Under the pieces are notes generated by a model. The model ran no database searches and was not told the DNA's origin. It saw nothing but the letters and a program-made list of their open reading frames with translations. From SIG424 sp045546695 (GTDB lineage Bacteria; Bacillota; Clostridia; UBA1212; UBA1255): a stretch of DNA of 64,000 bases. Below, in pieces: positions 14,098 to 23,500 of the stretch (position 1 is the first letter of the stretch; each line of letters begins with the position of its first letter). The stretch is taken from contig JAZQDE010000013.1 of the NCBI GenBank assembly GCA_045546695.1, forward strand, positions 1-64,000. Direction: 5' to 3'. Made by a program: the position numbers and the translations under genes.

Positions 14098-15240
14098 ATG
14101 AAGACTTTAGATATTACAAAATTGCAGAAAAATTTAGAAACCACGATATCAGAAGATATTGACAATTGTACTGTTTCCGGTGTAGCTGTCAGTGTATACC
14201 AAAACGGCGGGGCAGCCTTTGAAGGTTGCTTTGGCATGGCAGATACTGACACAAATACGCCTCTTAAAATTGACAATATTTTCCGTATGGCCTCTATGTC
14301 CAAGCCGATTACAGGTGCATGTATTATGCTTGAGATGCAAAGAGGACATCTTGATATCAATGACAATCTGTCAAAGTATGTTCCCGGCTTTAAAAAAATG
14401 TACGTAGGCAAGATGCAAGACGGCAAGGTTGTAAGGAGCCACCCTGCCGCATCACAAATAACACTTATGCATCTTCTTACCCACACAAGCGGCCTTATGT
14501 CTGCAGATGATGTCGGCATAAATCAGCTGATTCCGGCAGAAGCATTTGAGACCCTGGAAACTTTTGTAAATTACTTTGCAGAAAACATACTGCTCTCAGA
14601 CTCACCTTTCGAAAGAGCATTGTATAGCGGTATTGCAGGATTCGACACCCTCTCACGCGTTGTTGAGATTACTTCAGGCATGAACTTCAGCGATTATGTC
14701 CGTAAAAATATTTGCGAGCCTCTTGATATGCCTGACACGACTTTTACTCCCACAGATGCACAGTGGGAACGCGTCGTTGCAATGCATAGCAACGTTGATG
14801 GCAAAAACGCTGTATCCCCTATAGGCAGATACACGTTTGAAAACATTCCGCTGACACATTTTGCCGGTAGTTGCGCTCTGGTATCCACACTTCGCGATTA
14901 CTCGCATTTTGCGCAGATGTTACTGGCAGAAGGTAATTATAACGGCTATCAGCTTCTTAAACCGGAGACGGTAAAGCTCATGCGCACACCGCACGTACCA
15001 GACACTGTCGCCGGCATCGGCCCAGGTGAAACGTGGGGCCTTAGCATGAGAGTAATCAAAGAAGATCCATCTCTTACCAGAGGCACCTTTGGTTGGAGCG
15101 GCGCATACGGCACGCATTTCTTTGTCGACCCGACAAACGAACTGTATGCTGTCTATCTTAAAAACTCACGTTACGACGGCGGCGCAGGTGCCAACACAGC
15201 ACGCAGATTTGAGCACGACGTTATGGCAAGCCTTTCATAA
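14098..15240 (+). CDS. Serine hydrolase of the beta-lactamase (class C-like) family
   Basis: The 380-residue protein has the serine beta-lactamase/penicillin-binding fold signature S66-M-S-K69 (FRMASMSKPITG) and a later LMHLLTHTSGL motif. These are typical of the COG1680 esterase/beta-lactamase group. There is no signal peptide, so a cytoplasmic esterase or peptidase is more likely than a resistance enzyme. It is followed 60 bases later by the DtxR regulator, with no obvious link. Confidence 0.85.
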   Translation: MKTLDITKLQKNLETTISEDIDNCTVSGVAVSVYQNGGAAFEGCFGMADTDTNTPLKIDNIFRMASMSKPITGACIMLEMQRGHLDINDNLSKYVPGFKKMYVGKMQDGKVVRSHPAASQITLMHLLTHTSGLMSADDVGINQLIPAEAFETLETFVNYFAENILLSDSPFERALYSGIAGFDTLSRVVEITSGMNFSDYVRKNICEPLDMPDTTFTPTDAQWERVVAMHSNVDGKNAVSPIGRYTFENIPLTHFAGSCALVSTLRDYSHFAQMLLAEGNYNGYQLLKPETVKLMRTPHVPDTVAGIGPGETWGLSMRVIKEDPSLTRGTFGWSGAYGTHFFVDPTNELYAVYLKNSRYDGGAGANTARRFEHDVMASLS

Positions 15241-15300
15241 TATTGCAATTGAACATCTTTTGTGCTAAATTTACATGACAGAAATAACCAAGGAGGGTCA

Positions 15301-15681
15301 ATGATGAAGGTTCACGAATCCGGTGAAATGTATTTAGAGAGCATTCTCGTTCTCAGAAAAAAAATAGCGAACGTCCGCTCTATAGACATTGTAAACCACA
15401 CCGGCTATACGAAGCCTAGTATCAGCCGCGCTATCAATCTGCTCAAGCAGGACAACATGGTGATTGTCGACGACAACGGCTATATCACACTCACCCCCGA
15501 AGGCGAGGCACTTGCTATCAAGATATACGAAAGGCACAACATTTTGACTCAGCTCTTCGAAAAGCTCGGTGTCAGTCCTGAAACAGCCGACTCAGACGCA
15601 TGCAAGATTGAGCACGTTATAAGCGACGAGACTTTTGAAAGAATTAAAGAGCATTTGCTTGAATATACAGGTGAAAAGTAA
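15301..15681 (+). CDS. DtxR/MntR-family metal-dependent regulator
   Basis: The 126-residue protein has a winged helix (VRSIDIVNHTGYTKPSISRA, residues ~22-42) and a DtxR dimerisation region with metal ligands (YERHNILTQLFEKLGV; KIEHVIS). It lacks the third SH3-like domain, as in MntR-length members. Proximity to the feo operon and two TTAG-N6-CTAA palindromes there suggest it is the iron-responsive repressor of feoAB. GGAGGG just upstream fixes ATG 15,301. The birA gene begins 8 bases after its stop. Confidence 0.85.
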   Translation: MMKVHESGEMYLESILVLRKKIANVRSIDIVNHTGYTKPSISRAINLLKQDNMVIVDDNGYITLTPEGEALAIKIYERHNILTQLFEKLGVSPETADSDACKIEHVISDETFERIKEHLLEYTGEK

Positions 15682-15689
15682 AATCCCCC

Positions 15690-16439
15690 ATGGATAAAGT
15701 TATTATTCTTGATTCAATCGATTCAACAAACAACTACTTAAAAACGCTCGCAGGGCAAGGCGCTCCCTGCGGGCAAATTGTTTTTTCGCGTTCCCAGAGT
15801 GCCGGCCGCGGCCGCCTCGGAAGATCCTTCAGTTCTCCACCCGGCACAGGGATATACATGTCATGGCTTATCCGCCCCGAATGTCGTCCTGATAGTATCC
15901 TTCCCATCACCTGCCACACCGCCGTCGCTGTTTCTGACGCCATATACAAATATTGTGGTATTAAAACTGACATAAAATGGGTAAACGACCTTCAGATAAA
16001 CGGCCGAAAAGTGTGCGGTATTCTGACAGAAGCTTCCATGTCAGGCAGCAGCTTATCATACGTGATTGTCGGTATCGGCATAAACGTAAATACCTGCCCT
16101 GAAGCTTTTCCACCGGAGATTCAGGATATTGCCACATCACTTTTCACGCAGACAGGTAAAAAATATGACATAGACGGCTTGCTGGAGACTATAGTGCATG
16201 AGCTGCGAAGAATTCCAATAAATGGCAGCAGCGATAGTAGCACCGGCAGCGACTACTACCTTACAAGTTACAAAGAACGCAATATCGTTCCCGGCAACAA
16301 CGTGCGTATCATCACCCCTCTCGGTGAAAAAAACGCACAGGCGCTTTGCATCAACGACGATTTTTCACTGAAAGTACGCCTCGAAGACGGCACCATAGAA
16401 GACCTCGCAACATCAGAAGTCAGCATAAGAAAGCAATAA
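15690..16439 (+). CDS. birA: Biotin--[acetyl-CoA-carboxylase] ligase
   Basis: The 249-residue enzyme joins biotin to the carboxyl-carrier protein. It shows the biotinyl-AMP loop GRGRLGR, the KWVNDL lysine motif and the GIGINVN strand. It lacks the N-terminal helix-turn-helix of bifunctional BirA, so it should not repress transcription. It is cotranscribed with the DtxR gene and ends at a strong terminator. Confidence 0.92.
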   Translation: MDKVIILDSIDSTNNYLKTLAGQGAPCGQIVFSRSQSAGRGRLGRSFSSPPGTGIYMSWLIRPECRPDSILPITCHTAVAVSDAIYKYCGIKTDIKWVNDLQINGRKVCGILTEASMSGSSLSYVIVGIGINVNTCPEAFPPEIQDIATSLFTQTGKKYDIDGLLETIVHELRRIPINGSSDSSTGSDYYLTSYKERNIVPGNNVRIITPLGEKNAQALCINDDFSLKVRLEDGTIEDLATSEVSIRKQ

Positions 16440-16473
16440 AAAACCTCCGCTCAATCCACTGCGGAGGTTTTTC
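16440..16473. terminator. Bidirectional terminator between birA and the feo operon
   Basis: AAACCTCCGC and GCGGAGGTTT pair around a 10-base loop, with A and T runs on both sides. It can end birA on the plus strand and the feo operon on the minus strand. Confidence 0.85.
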
Positions 16474-16488
16474 AAAAGGTAGAGTATA

Positions 16489-16689
16489 TTAATCAATATT
16501 AATGGAAATATATTCTTTTTCTTTAGCGTGGCATGTGTCTTTCATCGCACATCCGCCGCAGCCACAACTGCAAGAGGACTTTCCGCGACGCTTGTCGCGT
16601 ATCATTTTCGCGATAACGAGCGTTACGATGGCAACTACTGCCAGAAGCACTATTATTGAACCTATATTGTTAATAATCCAGTCAAACAT
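16489..16689 (-). CDS. FeoB-associated Cys-rich membrane protein
   Basis: The 66-residue protein has one N-terminal membrane helix (IIVLLAVVAIVTLVIAKMI) followed by a cysteine-rich tail (SCSCGCGGCAMKDTC). This is the standard layout of the small proteins found after FeoB in Firmicutes. It probably sits in the membrane and aids ferrous iron transfer, though its exact role is not established. It starts 2 bases after the feoB stop. Confidence 0.9.
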   Translation of the reverse strand: MFDWIINNIGSIIVLLAVVAIVTLVIAKMIRDKRRGKSSCSCGCGGCAMKDTCHAKEKEYISINID

Positions 16690-16691
16690 AA

Positions 16692-18866
16692 TTATCTGAT
16701 ACCTGCCTTGAGTTTAGATGTTTTGTCTTTGTAAGGACGAACGAGTAAGAATATCAGGAGAGCCAGCACAACAAACGCGATAATCGTACCTGCGATGTTC
16801 GGTGTGCCTGTGAAAAGCATGCCGAGCTGGTATACGATAAAGGAGATTGCGTATGCAAAACCTGTCATATATGCGATTGCAAAAGCAGTCCATTTCCAGT
16901 TGTTCATTTCACGCTTGATGGCACCCATAGCAGCAAAGCATGGAGCGCACAGGAGGTTGAAGATCATGAAGGAGAAAGCGCTGAGCTTGCTGCCATCGAA
17001 GAATTCCTGACCGATTGTGATTGCGCCTGTTGAAACGCCGCTTTCTACTTCGCCCATGAGGTCTGCGCCTTCAGGAAGCATCTCAGATAACGTACCGAAC
17101 ACGCCGACAACTTCTTCTTTTGCAACGAGGCCAAGGACTGTCGCAACGGCTGCCTGCCACTTGCCGAAGCCGAGAGGTGTGAAAATAACAGCAATTGCTG
17201 AACCGATAACGTTGAGCAATGATGCTTCATCGCCTTCTCCGATATAATGGAAGCCTCCCTCGAATGTAAAGCTGTTAAGAAGCCAGATGAGCACACTTGC
17301 TGCAACGATAACTGTACCTGCACGTTTGATAAAGGACCAACCACGTTCCCATGTTGAACGGAAGATGTTTACGGGAACCGGTGCGTGATACGCCGGAAGT
17401 TCCATTACAAACGGAGCTGGATCTCCAACAAATTTTTTCGTTTTCTTTAATATGATACCGGTTACGATTACTGCGGCAACGCCGATGAAATATGCGGCTG
17501 TTGCAATCCATGCACTGCCACCGAACAAAGCGGCTGCAATCAGGGCAACAATGGGCATTTTGGCACCACAGGGAATAAAACCGGTTGTTATAATTGTCAT
17601 ACGGCGGTCACGTTCTTGCTCGATTGTACGGCTGGCCATGATACCGGGCACGCCACAACCTGAGGCGATGAGCATTGGAATAAAGGACTTGCCGGAGAGG
17701 CCGAATCTGCGGAAAATTCTGTCCATAATAAACGCAACTCTTGACATGTAGCCGCAGTCTTCAAGGATAGACAACAAGAGGAACAAAATAAGCATCTGCG
17801 GTACAAATCCGAGCACTGCTCCAACGCCACCTACGATACCGTCAGCAACAAGGCTTACAAGCCAGCCCCAACAACCGATAGATTCAAGACCGGACGTTAC
17901 TGCCGGTACAATCCATTCACCAAATAAAGTATCGTTCATGAAACCAACTGTCCAGTCGCCGACTGTACCGATTGATATTGTATAAACGAGATACATTATT
18001 ATTGCAAAAATCGGAAGCGCAAGAATACGGTTTGTGATTATCTTGTCGATTTTATCTGAAGTAGAGAGTTTTCCTCTGTTCTGCTTTTTATAACATTTAT
18101 TAAGAACAGAGCCGATGAAAACATATCGTTCGTTTGTGATAATACTTTCAGCATCATCGTCAAGTTCAGTCTCGACTGCTACGATGTCTGCTTCGATATG
18201 ATTGATAATTTCCGGTGAAAGATTAAGTTTTTCAAGTACCTTTTCATCGCGTTCAAAAAGCTTTACTGCGTACCAGCGCTGCTGATTTTCGGGAAGATTG
18301 TGCAGTGCTGCCTCTTCGATATGAGCAATAGCATGCTCGATTGTGCCTGAAAAACTATGACTGAGATTTGATTTGCCTTCTTTGGCAGCGGCAATAGCTG
18401 CATCTGCTGCATCTGTGATGCCTGAGCCTTTTAATGCTGAGATTTCAATAATCCGGCATCCGAGCTGGGCTGCAAGTTGTTTGATATCAATTTTGTCACC
18501 GTGCTTATTTACTACGTCTATCATATTGATAGCAATAACTGTCGGGATACCGAGTTCCATAAGTTGAGTTGACAGATAAAGGTTTCTTTCAAGATTCGTA
18601 CCGTCTACGATATTCAATATAGCGTCCGGTCTTTCATTGATAAGGTAATTACGCGCAACTACCTCTTCTAATGTATAGGGTGATAAAGAATAAATACCCG
18701 GCAGATCCATGATGATAACGTCTTTGTCTTTTTTGTATTTACCTTCTTTTTTCTCTACAGTAACGCCCGGCCAGTTACCTACTGTCTGATTGCTGCCTGT
18801 AAGAGCGTTGAACAAAGTCGTTTTACCGCTGTTGGGGTTGCCCGCGAGGGCAATTTTAATACTCAT
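16692..18866 (-). CDS. feoB: Ferrous iron transport protein B
   Basis: The 724-residue protein has an N-terminal G domain: G1 loop GNPNSGKTT at residues 9-17 and G3 DLPGIYS around 54-60. A helical GDI spacer and two Gate regions with about eight to ten membrane helices follow. It imports Fe2+ in a GTPase-dependent manner. Length is normal for the family. It lies downstream of two feoA genes and upstream of the Cys-rich partner; AAAGGA precedes the ATG. Confidence 0.96.
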   Translation of the reverse strand: MSIKIALAGNPNSGKTTLFNALTGSNQTVGNWPGVTVEKKEGKYKKDKDVIIMDLPGIYSLSPYTLEEVVARNYLINERPDAILNIVDGTNLERNLYLSTQLMELGIPTVIAINMIDVVNKHGDKIDIKQLAAQLGCRIIEISALKGSGITDAADAAIAAAKEGKSNLSHSFSGTIEHAIAHIEEAALHNLPENQQRWYAVKLFERDEKVLEKLNLSPEIINHIEADIVAVETELDDDAESIITNERYVFIGSVLNKCYKKQNRGKLSTSDKIDKIITNRILALPIFAIIMYLVYTISIGTVGDWTVGFMNDTLFGEWIVPAVTSGLESIGCWGWLVSLVADGIVGGVGAVLGFVPQMLILFLLLSILEDCGYMSRVAFIMDRIFRRFGLSGKSFIPMLIASGCGVPGIMASRTIEQERDRRMTIITTGFIPCGAKMPIVALIAAALFGGSAWIATAAYFIGVAAVIVTGIILKKTKKFVGDPAPFVMELPAYHAPVPVNIFRSTWERGWSFIKRAGTVIVAASVLIWLLNSFTFEGGFHYIGEGDEASLLNVIGSAIAVIFTPLGFGKWQAAVATVLGLVAKEEVVGVFGTLSEMLPEGADLMGEVESGVSTGAITIGQEFFDGSKLSAFSFMIFNLLCAPCFAAMGAIKREMNNWKWTAFAIAYMTGFAYAISFIVYQLGMLFTGTPNIAGTIIAFVVLALLIFLLVRPYKDKTSKLKAGIR

Positions 18867-18897
18867 TGTTTTCGTCCTTTCTTATTTCTCTCCTTTC

Positions 18898-18915
18898 GGT
18901 TAGTCTATGCTAACC
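18898..18915. promoter_or_regulatory. DtxR-type palindrome in the feoA-feoB gap
   Basis: GGTTAGTCTATGCTAACC is an 18-bp palindrome of the form TTAG-N6-CTAA, matching the box before feoA. DtxR-family repressors bind TTAGG..CCTAA-type palindromes, so this is a likely second operator, perhaps of an internal feoB promoter. Confidence 0.6.
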
Positions 18916-18929
18916 GAATAATAAAAAAA

Positions 18930-19151
18930 TTATTGTACTTCAATCATTTCACAATCAGCCTTGCGAAGTGATAGTTCATAGCCGCGAACAGTTACTTCGA
19001 CAGGATCGCCTAACGGTGCTACTTTACGGATGTAAATCTCTGCGCCTTTTGTGATGCCCATGTCCATGATGCGTCTTTTCACTGCGCCTTCGCCGTGAAG
19101 CTTTACAACGCTGCATGTTTCTCCAACTTTAACGTCTCTTAAAGTCTTCAT
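18930..19151 (-). CDS. feoA: FeoA-family protein (second copy)
   Basis: The 73-residue SH3-like protein has the typical signs: KVGETCSVVKL at the start, RRIMDMGITKGAEIYI in the middle and LSLRKADCEMIEV at the end. FeoA stimulates or assembles with FeoB at the membrane. GAGGAGGAGAG precedes the ATG. It is 18 bases downstream of the first feoA. Confidence 0.92.
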   Translation of the reverse strand: MKTLRDVKVGETCSVVKLHGEGAVKRRIMDMGITKGAEIYIRKVAPLGDPVEVTVRGYELSLRKADCEMIEVQ

Positions 19152-19169
19152 TCTCTCCTCCTCAAATAA

Positions 19170-19382
19170 TTAAATCATAATTTTTTGTGCCATCTCTTTG
19201 CTTATGGCGATACGGCTCTCTTTTACATGTACAATGACATTTCCGCCGATTGAATTGATAACACTGACTGTACTGCCGGGAACAAAACCAAGATTTTCCA
19301 GATGCTTCTTTACCTCGGGGTTTCCTCCGATACGGATTATAATATTTTCCTCTCCAACATTTGCCAGAGTAAGCGGCATCAT
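19170..19382 (-). CDS. feoA: FeoA-family protein (first copy)
   Basis: A 70-residue FeoA-type SH3 domain (LTLANVGEENIIIRI; HLENLGFVPGSTVSVI; ESRIAISKEMAQKIM). It is the first gene of the feoA-feoA-feoB operon and has a promoter and operator just upstream. Two tandem feoA genes are common in Clostridia. Confidence 0.92.
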   Translation of the reverse strand: MMPLTLANVGEENIIIRIGGNPEVKKHLENLGFVPGSTVSVINSIGGNVIVHVKESRIAISKEMAQKIMI

Positions 19383-19418
19383 ATTTCTTCCCTCATTTCA
19401 GACATTATCTGCTTTACC

Positions 19419-19474
19419 AGTTAGCTTTCGCTAACTCGCGGTGCTATAATAAAATACTTTCCCACATCTGTCAA
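19419..19474 (-). promoter_or_regulatory. feo operon promoter and DtxR-type operator
   Basis: On the minus strand TTGACA (19,469-19,474), 17 bases and TATTAT (19,446-19,451) make a consensus promoter. Directly downstream, covering the start of transcription, is the palindrome AGTTAGCTTTCGCTAACT (19,419-19,436). It shares the TTAG-N6-CTAA form with the box at 18,898. Iron-dependent repression by the DtxR protein at 15,301 is the natural reading. Confidence 0.75.
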
Positions 19475-19565
19475 TACTTGTTTTTAAAAAAAATAGTAGA
19501 TTTAACATAAAAAATATGTGATAATATTGCGCGTTAAAAACAGAAGTTTCAGGAGTAGTAATCAG

Positions 19566-20924
19566 ATGAGTAATAAAAGAGGTAATTTTTCCGGCAAAGT
19601 TGGTTTTATACTGGCAGCAGCCGGCAGCGCAGTCGGATTGGGCAATTTATGGCGTTTTCCATATCTTGCTGCCAAGTACGGCGGCGGTATATTCTTACTC
19701 GTCTACCTTATATTAACAGTTACTTTTGGTTTTGCGCTCATGACGGCAGAGATCGCCATCGGACGCAAGACGGGCCTCAGCACTGTCGGCGCCTTCAAAA
19801 AGCTCGATAAAAGATTTGCTTTTCTGGGCTATATGGGATCCGTCGTTCCCATGATTATTCTTCCATATTATTGTGTAATCGGCGGCTGGGTAACGAAATA
19901 CGCAGTGACATTTATTACCGGCGGCGCAGATAATGCCGCTACCGGCTCATTTTTTTCGGATTTTACAGAAAAATCAACTGAACCTGTCATATGGCTGTTT
20001 CTTTTTGTAATACTGACGGCTGTTGTCGTTTTATTTGGCGTGGATAAAGGAATTGAAAAGGTCAGCAAGATTCTGATGCCTGTCCTGGTACTTCTTACCT
20101 TTTTTATATCTGTATATACGTTGTTTTTACCCGGTGCTATGGACGGCGTTCTTTATTATATAACGCCTGATTTTTCGCATTTTTCTGTGAAAACAGTGCT
20201 CGCCGCCATGGGGCAGCTCTTTTATTCTATGTCCATTTCTATGGGAATAATGGTAACTTATGGTTCTTATCTGAAAAAAGATGTCAATATAGAAAGTTCC
20301 GTAAAAGGTATTGAGCTTTTTGATACAGGTATTGCATTTTTCTCAGGACTTATGATTGTACCGGCCGTGTTTGCCTTTTCCGGTGGCGATCAGGCGGCAT
20401 TAGGACAAGGTCCCGGACTTATGTTCGTAACGCTTCCGAAGGTTTTCGATTCCATGCCCGGAGGTGCTTTCATCGGCGCTACCTTCTTTATTCTGGTATT
20501 TTTAGCCGCCCTGACGTCGTCCATTTCTTTAATGGAAACGATTGTTTCTATTGTTAAAGATAAAGTCGGCTTCAGCCGTAAAACTTCTTGTTTTGTCGTT
20601 ATTGCTCTTTGTCTGTTGCTCGGCATACCGTCGGCACTCGGCAGCAATGCATGGGCTTCAATCAAGATTCTCGGATTCCAGTTTCTGGACTTCTTTGACT
20701 TTATCAGCAACAGCGTGCTCATGCCTGTTGTTGCTTTAATCACATGCCTTTTTGTGGGATACGTTATAAAGCCAAAATCTGTAATCGACGAGATTGAAAT
20801 GAACTCCGTCAGATTCAGGCGCAAAAAGCTTTTTGTTATCGTTATTAAGTATTTCGCCCCGATTTGTATCGTTCTGATTCTGGTATCGTCAATTCTGAGC
20901 GGTCTTGGCTTTATCAATATTTAA
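19566..20924 (+). CDS. Sodium-dependent transporter of the NSS (SNF) family
   Basis: The 452-residue protein has about 11-12 membrane helices and the first-helix signature GSAVGLGNLWRFPY of the neurotransmitter:sodium symporter family (LeuT, MhsT). It should take up amino acids with Na+. Start ATG 19,566 follows AGGAG; the upstream in-frame codons lack membrane-protein character. The gene converges with the DUF4838 gene, leaving 6 bases between the stops and no clear terminator. Confidence 0.92.
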   Translation: MSNKRGNFSGKVGFILAAAGSAVGLGNLWRFPYLAAKYGGGIFLLVYLILTVTFGFALMTAEIAIGRKTGLSTVGAFKKLDKRFAFLGYMGSVVPMIILPYYCVIGGWVTKYAVTFITGGADNAATGSFFSDFTEKSTEPVIWLFLFVILTAVVVLFGVDKGIEKVSKILMPVLVLLTFFISVYTLFLPGAMDGVLYYITPDFSHFSVKTVLAAMGQLFYSMSISMGIMVTYGSYLKKDVNIESSVKGIELFDTGIAFFSGLMIVPAVFAFSGGDQAALGQGPGLMFVTLPKVFDSMPGGAFIGATFFILVFLAALTSSISLMETIVSIVKDKVGFSRKTSCFVVIALCLLLGIPSALGSNAWASIKILGFQFLDFFDFISNSVLMPVVALITCLFVGYVIKPKSVIDEIEMNSVRFRRKKLFVIVIKYFAPICIVLILVSSILSGLGFINI

Positions 20925-20930
20925 CTTGTT

Positions 20931-22808
20931 TCAGCCTCCCCAGGATCCCTGAACTATGCTTCCTGAAAAGTTTTCAAGGTTAAGATTGAGCCTGCGTGCC
21001 TCGTTTATCATAGTGATATTATATTTTTTACAATCATTATAAAACTGCTCTGCGATTTTTTCACGTGTATCCTTGTCTGTACTCTCCCAGTCAAGGCTCA
21101 TGAAAAGGTATATTGTCTGCATTCTTGATTTGTTTATTCTGTCATATTCTTCCTGATTTTCAGCAAGGGCCAGAGCTTTGTCCCATAAGTTAATATAAGA
21201 CTGTATTTTGTTTCTGTGAATCGGTGTGTCGAGCGCTGTATAGTCAATAAGTGTATTGGGGCCGTCGTAAATGTGTTTGCATATACTCTGGTTGTTGATA
21301 TCAAAAATGTACTTTTTTATATATTCCCAGCCTTTTCCATAATATCCCTGTAAAAAGTCGTCCATATGTGCAAGATATTCTTCTCTTGTCATGCTTGTAT
21401 CCCACATTATTTTCGACATCAGGTACGTGCGCAGCTCCGCAAATTCGCAGCTGTATGACTGGTAGTTGCCCTGTTCGAACACGCCGATAACGTTGCACTC
21501 TTTGAAGAGTTGCAGGTTTTCACGGATAGCGTTGAAATTTCCAAATGGTGCCATATAGTTTGAAAAGTTTGTCGTGTAATCCCAGATATACAGATTATCG
21601 CATATTTCCGACCAGCCCTTGAGGTCGTCAACAAAGCCGGTCTTGTCGCATTCGTCCATCGGATGTGCAAAGCAGCACTCGATGGAGCATAGTCTTATCA
21701 TAACATTGTCAGCCGGTTTGAGATTTTTCGGCGGTTTTCTTGTATATCTGTACGCCAGTGTGTCTACGTATACATTCGGGAAATCATCTTTGATGTCGTT
21801 TGCGATTTTGTTTACGAAAGTAAGCAAGGATCCCATCGGCGTGCCTTCTTTTTCATCGAGAGCCTTGCAATTTTCACATTGGCAACCAAGGCCGGCGCCA
21901 TCGCTGTCGTTTTGTGAAACAGATATGATATCTGCGTTTGGATTTGCTGTCAGGAGTTCGCGGACGTTCCTGAGAACCGTCTCGTAAACCTGCGGATCTG
22001 TAAGGCACGGCTGTGTGTTTATGGCATTGCCTGTCTCGGAGAGCGCGCCTATTGTGTGCACGAGCGAGCCTGCATACGTAAATCTTCCGCCCTGGTAATC
22101 TGCCAGGTTAAAGTTGTTTTTGAGCTTTGCCGAGAGGTCCGTGGAGTTCATTATGTCGTACCAGTAGCACGTTCTGAAATCAAAGTCCGGCTTGCTCCAT
22201 TCGTATATATCTTTTGATATGTTTACCTCACCTGTCAGGCGCGTTTTTTCACACGTCGAGGAGTAAAAACGCCATCCCAAGTAATTTTCAAGGAAGCTGT
22301 ATACTGCGTACATGGTGCCGCGGTCTGCCTCGCCCGTCAGGAAAAGCTTCATGTGGTCCTGGGCTATGAGGTAGCCATCGCTCCCAAGATTTGCCTTTTT
22401 ATCTTTAATATATTCTGTGTCGCGGTTCGTTTGACCGACAACAATCTCGTATTTTGTTTCTTCGGTATTATCGGTGAAAATCTCCGGTCTGTAGCCGGTA
22501 GACAGGCTGACATATTCTGCCAGTTCTTCTGCCGCATACTTTTGTGTCTCTGTATGCTCCTGCGCGATAATGATGCTGTAATATTCTATGCCTTTGTCAA
22601 AAAGATTAACTGTCATGACGCCTTCTCCTTCCTTAGCTGCCGGATCTTTTGCCGACAGTTCGTTGAATTTGCCCATTGTGCGTTTGTTAAGGTCTGCCGC
22701 AGGTCCCTCGTCCGGGTCGTTTTTTTTGCAACCGGTCAGGCCGGTGCATGTCATTAATATCACGAGTGCCAGCAGTGCTATAATTAATCGGAAAGTCTTG
22801 TTTTTCAT
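20931..22808 (-). CDS. DUF4838-domain lipoprotein
   Basis: This 625-residue protein has a lipoprotein signal ending in LTGC. Residues ~75-200 resemble the N-terminal domain of alpha-glucuronidase/hexosaminidase-type glycosidases (QKYAAEELAEYVSLSTGYRP). The DUF4838 core follows (SVSQNDSDGAGLGCQCENCK; VYVDTLAYRYTRKPPKNLKP). DUF4838 proteins are seen in polysaccharide-degrading bacteria and are suspected glycosidases, but no activity is proven. It starts 1 base after the stop of the gene at 22,810, so the two are cotranscribed. Confidence 0.85.
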   Translation of the reverse strand: MKNKTFRLIIALLALVILMTCTGLTGCKKNDPDEGPAADLNKRTMGKFNELSAKDPAAKEGEGVMTVNLFDKGIEYYSIIIAQEHTETQKYAAEELAEYVSLSTGYRPEIFTDNTEETKYEIVVGQTNRDTEYIKDKKANLGSDGYLIAQDHMKLFLTGEADRGTMYAVYSFLENYLGWRFYSSTCEKTRLTGEVNISKDIYEWSKPDFDFRTCYWYDIMNSTDLSAKLKNNFNLADYQGGRFTYAGSLVHTIGALSETGNAINTQPCLTDPQVYETVLRNVRELLTANPNADIISVSQNDSDGAGLGCQCENCKALDEKEGTPMGSLLTFVNKIANDIKDDFPNVYVDTLAYRYTRKPPKNLKPADNVMIRLCSIECCFAHPMDECDKTGFVDDLKGWSEICDNLYIWDYTTNFSNYMAPFGNFNAIRENLQLFKECNVIGVFEQGNYQSYSCEFAELRTYLMSKIMWDTSMTREEYLAHMDDFLQGYYGKGWEYIKKYIFDINNQSICKHIYDGPNTLIDYTALDTPIHRNKIQSYINLWDKALALAENQEEYDRINKSRMQTIYLFMSLDWESTDKDTREKIAEQFYNDCKKYNITMINEARRLNLNLENFSGSIVQGSWGG

Positions 22809-22809
22809 A

Positions 22810-23271
22810 TCAATATGCCACCTTCCATTCGCCTTCGTATTCGCAGAGTACGAGTGTGTATTTTGCCGGATTTTCAGGATCCGAGAATCTTTTTATTTCA
22901 ATGTGTGCCAGTGCAAACTGCTCTGCCTCAACGTTTTTTTCAAGTAAAAATTCCTGACAGATAATCCCAAGTTCATCAAATTCGCAGAATTCGAGTTTTT
23001 TCAGCTTACATTCGTCAACGCTGACAATCAAGCCGTAATCCCATTCTTCTGTGTATTCGGTTTTCACGTTCGGGTGAACGTATTGTGAATATTCGTCGTA
23101 GTCATACTCAAACAGACCGGTCATAAATCCGGTTGCCACGTCGGCTATTTTGCTTCTTTTTATCATGTACGGCACGATAAATGCCGAAGCTACAAGTGCT
23201 ACGACGAGTAAAGCGATTATAACGATATAAACCGGTTTGATTTTTTTGTGCAGAGCGCCGTTTGTGTCCAT
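22810..23271 (-). CDS. Hypothetical membrane-anchored protein
   Basis: The 153-residue protein has one N-terminal membrane helix (PVYIVIIALLVVALVASAFI) and an acidic extracytoplasmic domain rich in Tyr, Glu and Asp. No family is recognised. ATG 23,271 follows AGGTGA; the longer reading frame has no better start. It lies just before the DUF4838 gene on the same strand. Confidence 0.65.
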   Translation of the reverse strand: MDTNGALHKKIKPVYIVIIALLVVALVASAFIVPYMIKRSKIADVATGFMTGLFEYDYDEYSQYVHPNVKTEYTEEWDYGLIVSVDECKLKKLEFCEFDELGIICQEFLLEKNVEAEQFALAHIEIKRFSDPENPAKYTLVLCEYEGEWKVAY

Positions 23272-23350
23272 ATTTTTCACCTGCGTTGTTGATATTGACA
23301 GTATATCAAAACGCTTGTGCGGGTGCAAGGAAATATGTGACGGGGAAAAA

Positions 23351-23380
23351 AAAGATCCCGGATTATTTCCGGGACCTTCG
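23351..23380 (-). terminator. Terminator after tRNA-Ser
   Basis: GGTCCCGG and CCGGGATC pair around AAATAAT, followed on the minus strand by a run of eight T. It ends the tRNA transcript. Confidence 0.85.
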
Positions 23381-23385
23381 AAAAG

Positions 23386-23471
23386 CGGAGAGGATGGGAT
23401 TCGAACCCATGTGGGGTTGCCCCCAAACGGTTTTCAAGACCGCCTCGTTATGACCACTTCGATACCTCTCC
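23386..23471 (-). tRNA. tRNA-Ser(UGA)
   Basis: The 86-base gene has a 7-bp acceptor stem (GGAGAGG with CCTCTCC), discriminator G, the long variable arm typical of tRNA-Ser, and the T-loop GGTTCGAATCC. The anticodon loop is CTTGAAA with anticodon TGA. CCA is not encoded. Confidence 0.95.
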
Positions 23472-23500
23472 GTATTGAATTGAAGCAATCAACGCGGGCT

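Noticed and set aside
14098..15240. Antibiotic-resistance beta-lactamase
   Set aside because: It is SxxK class C-like but lacks a signal peptide and looks like the esterase group; resistance cannot be claimed.
23386..23471. tRNA-Ser as an integration site
   Set aside because: No duplicated tRNA 3' end or integrase was found nearby; tRNA-His gave the same result.
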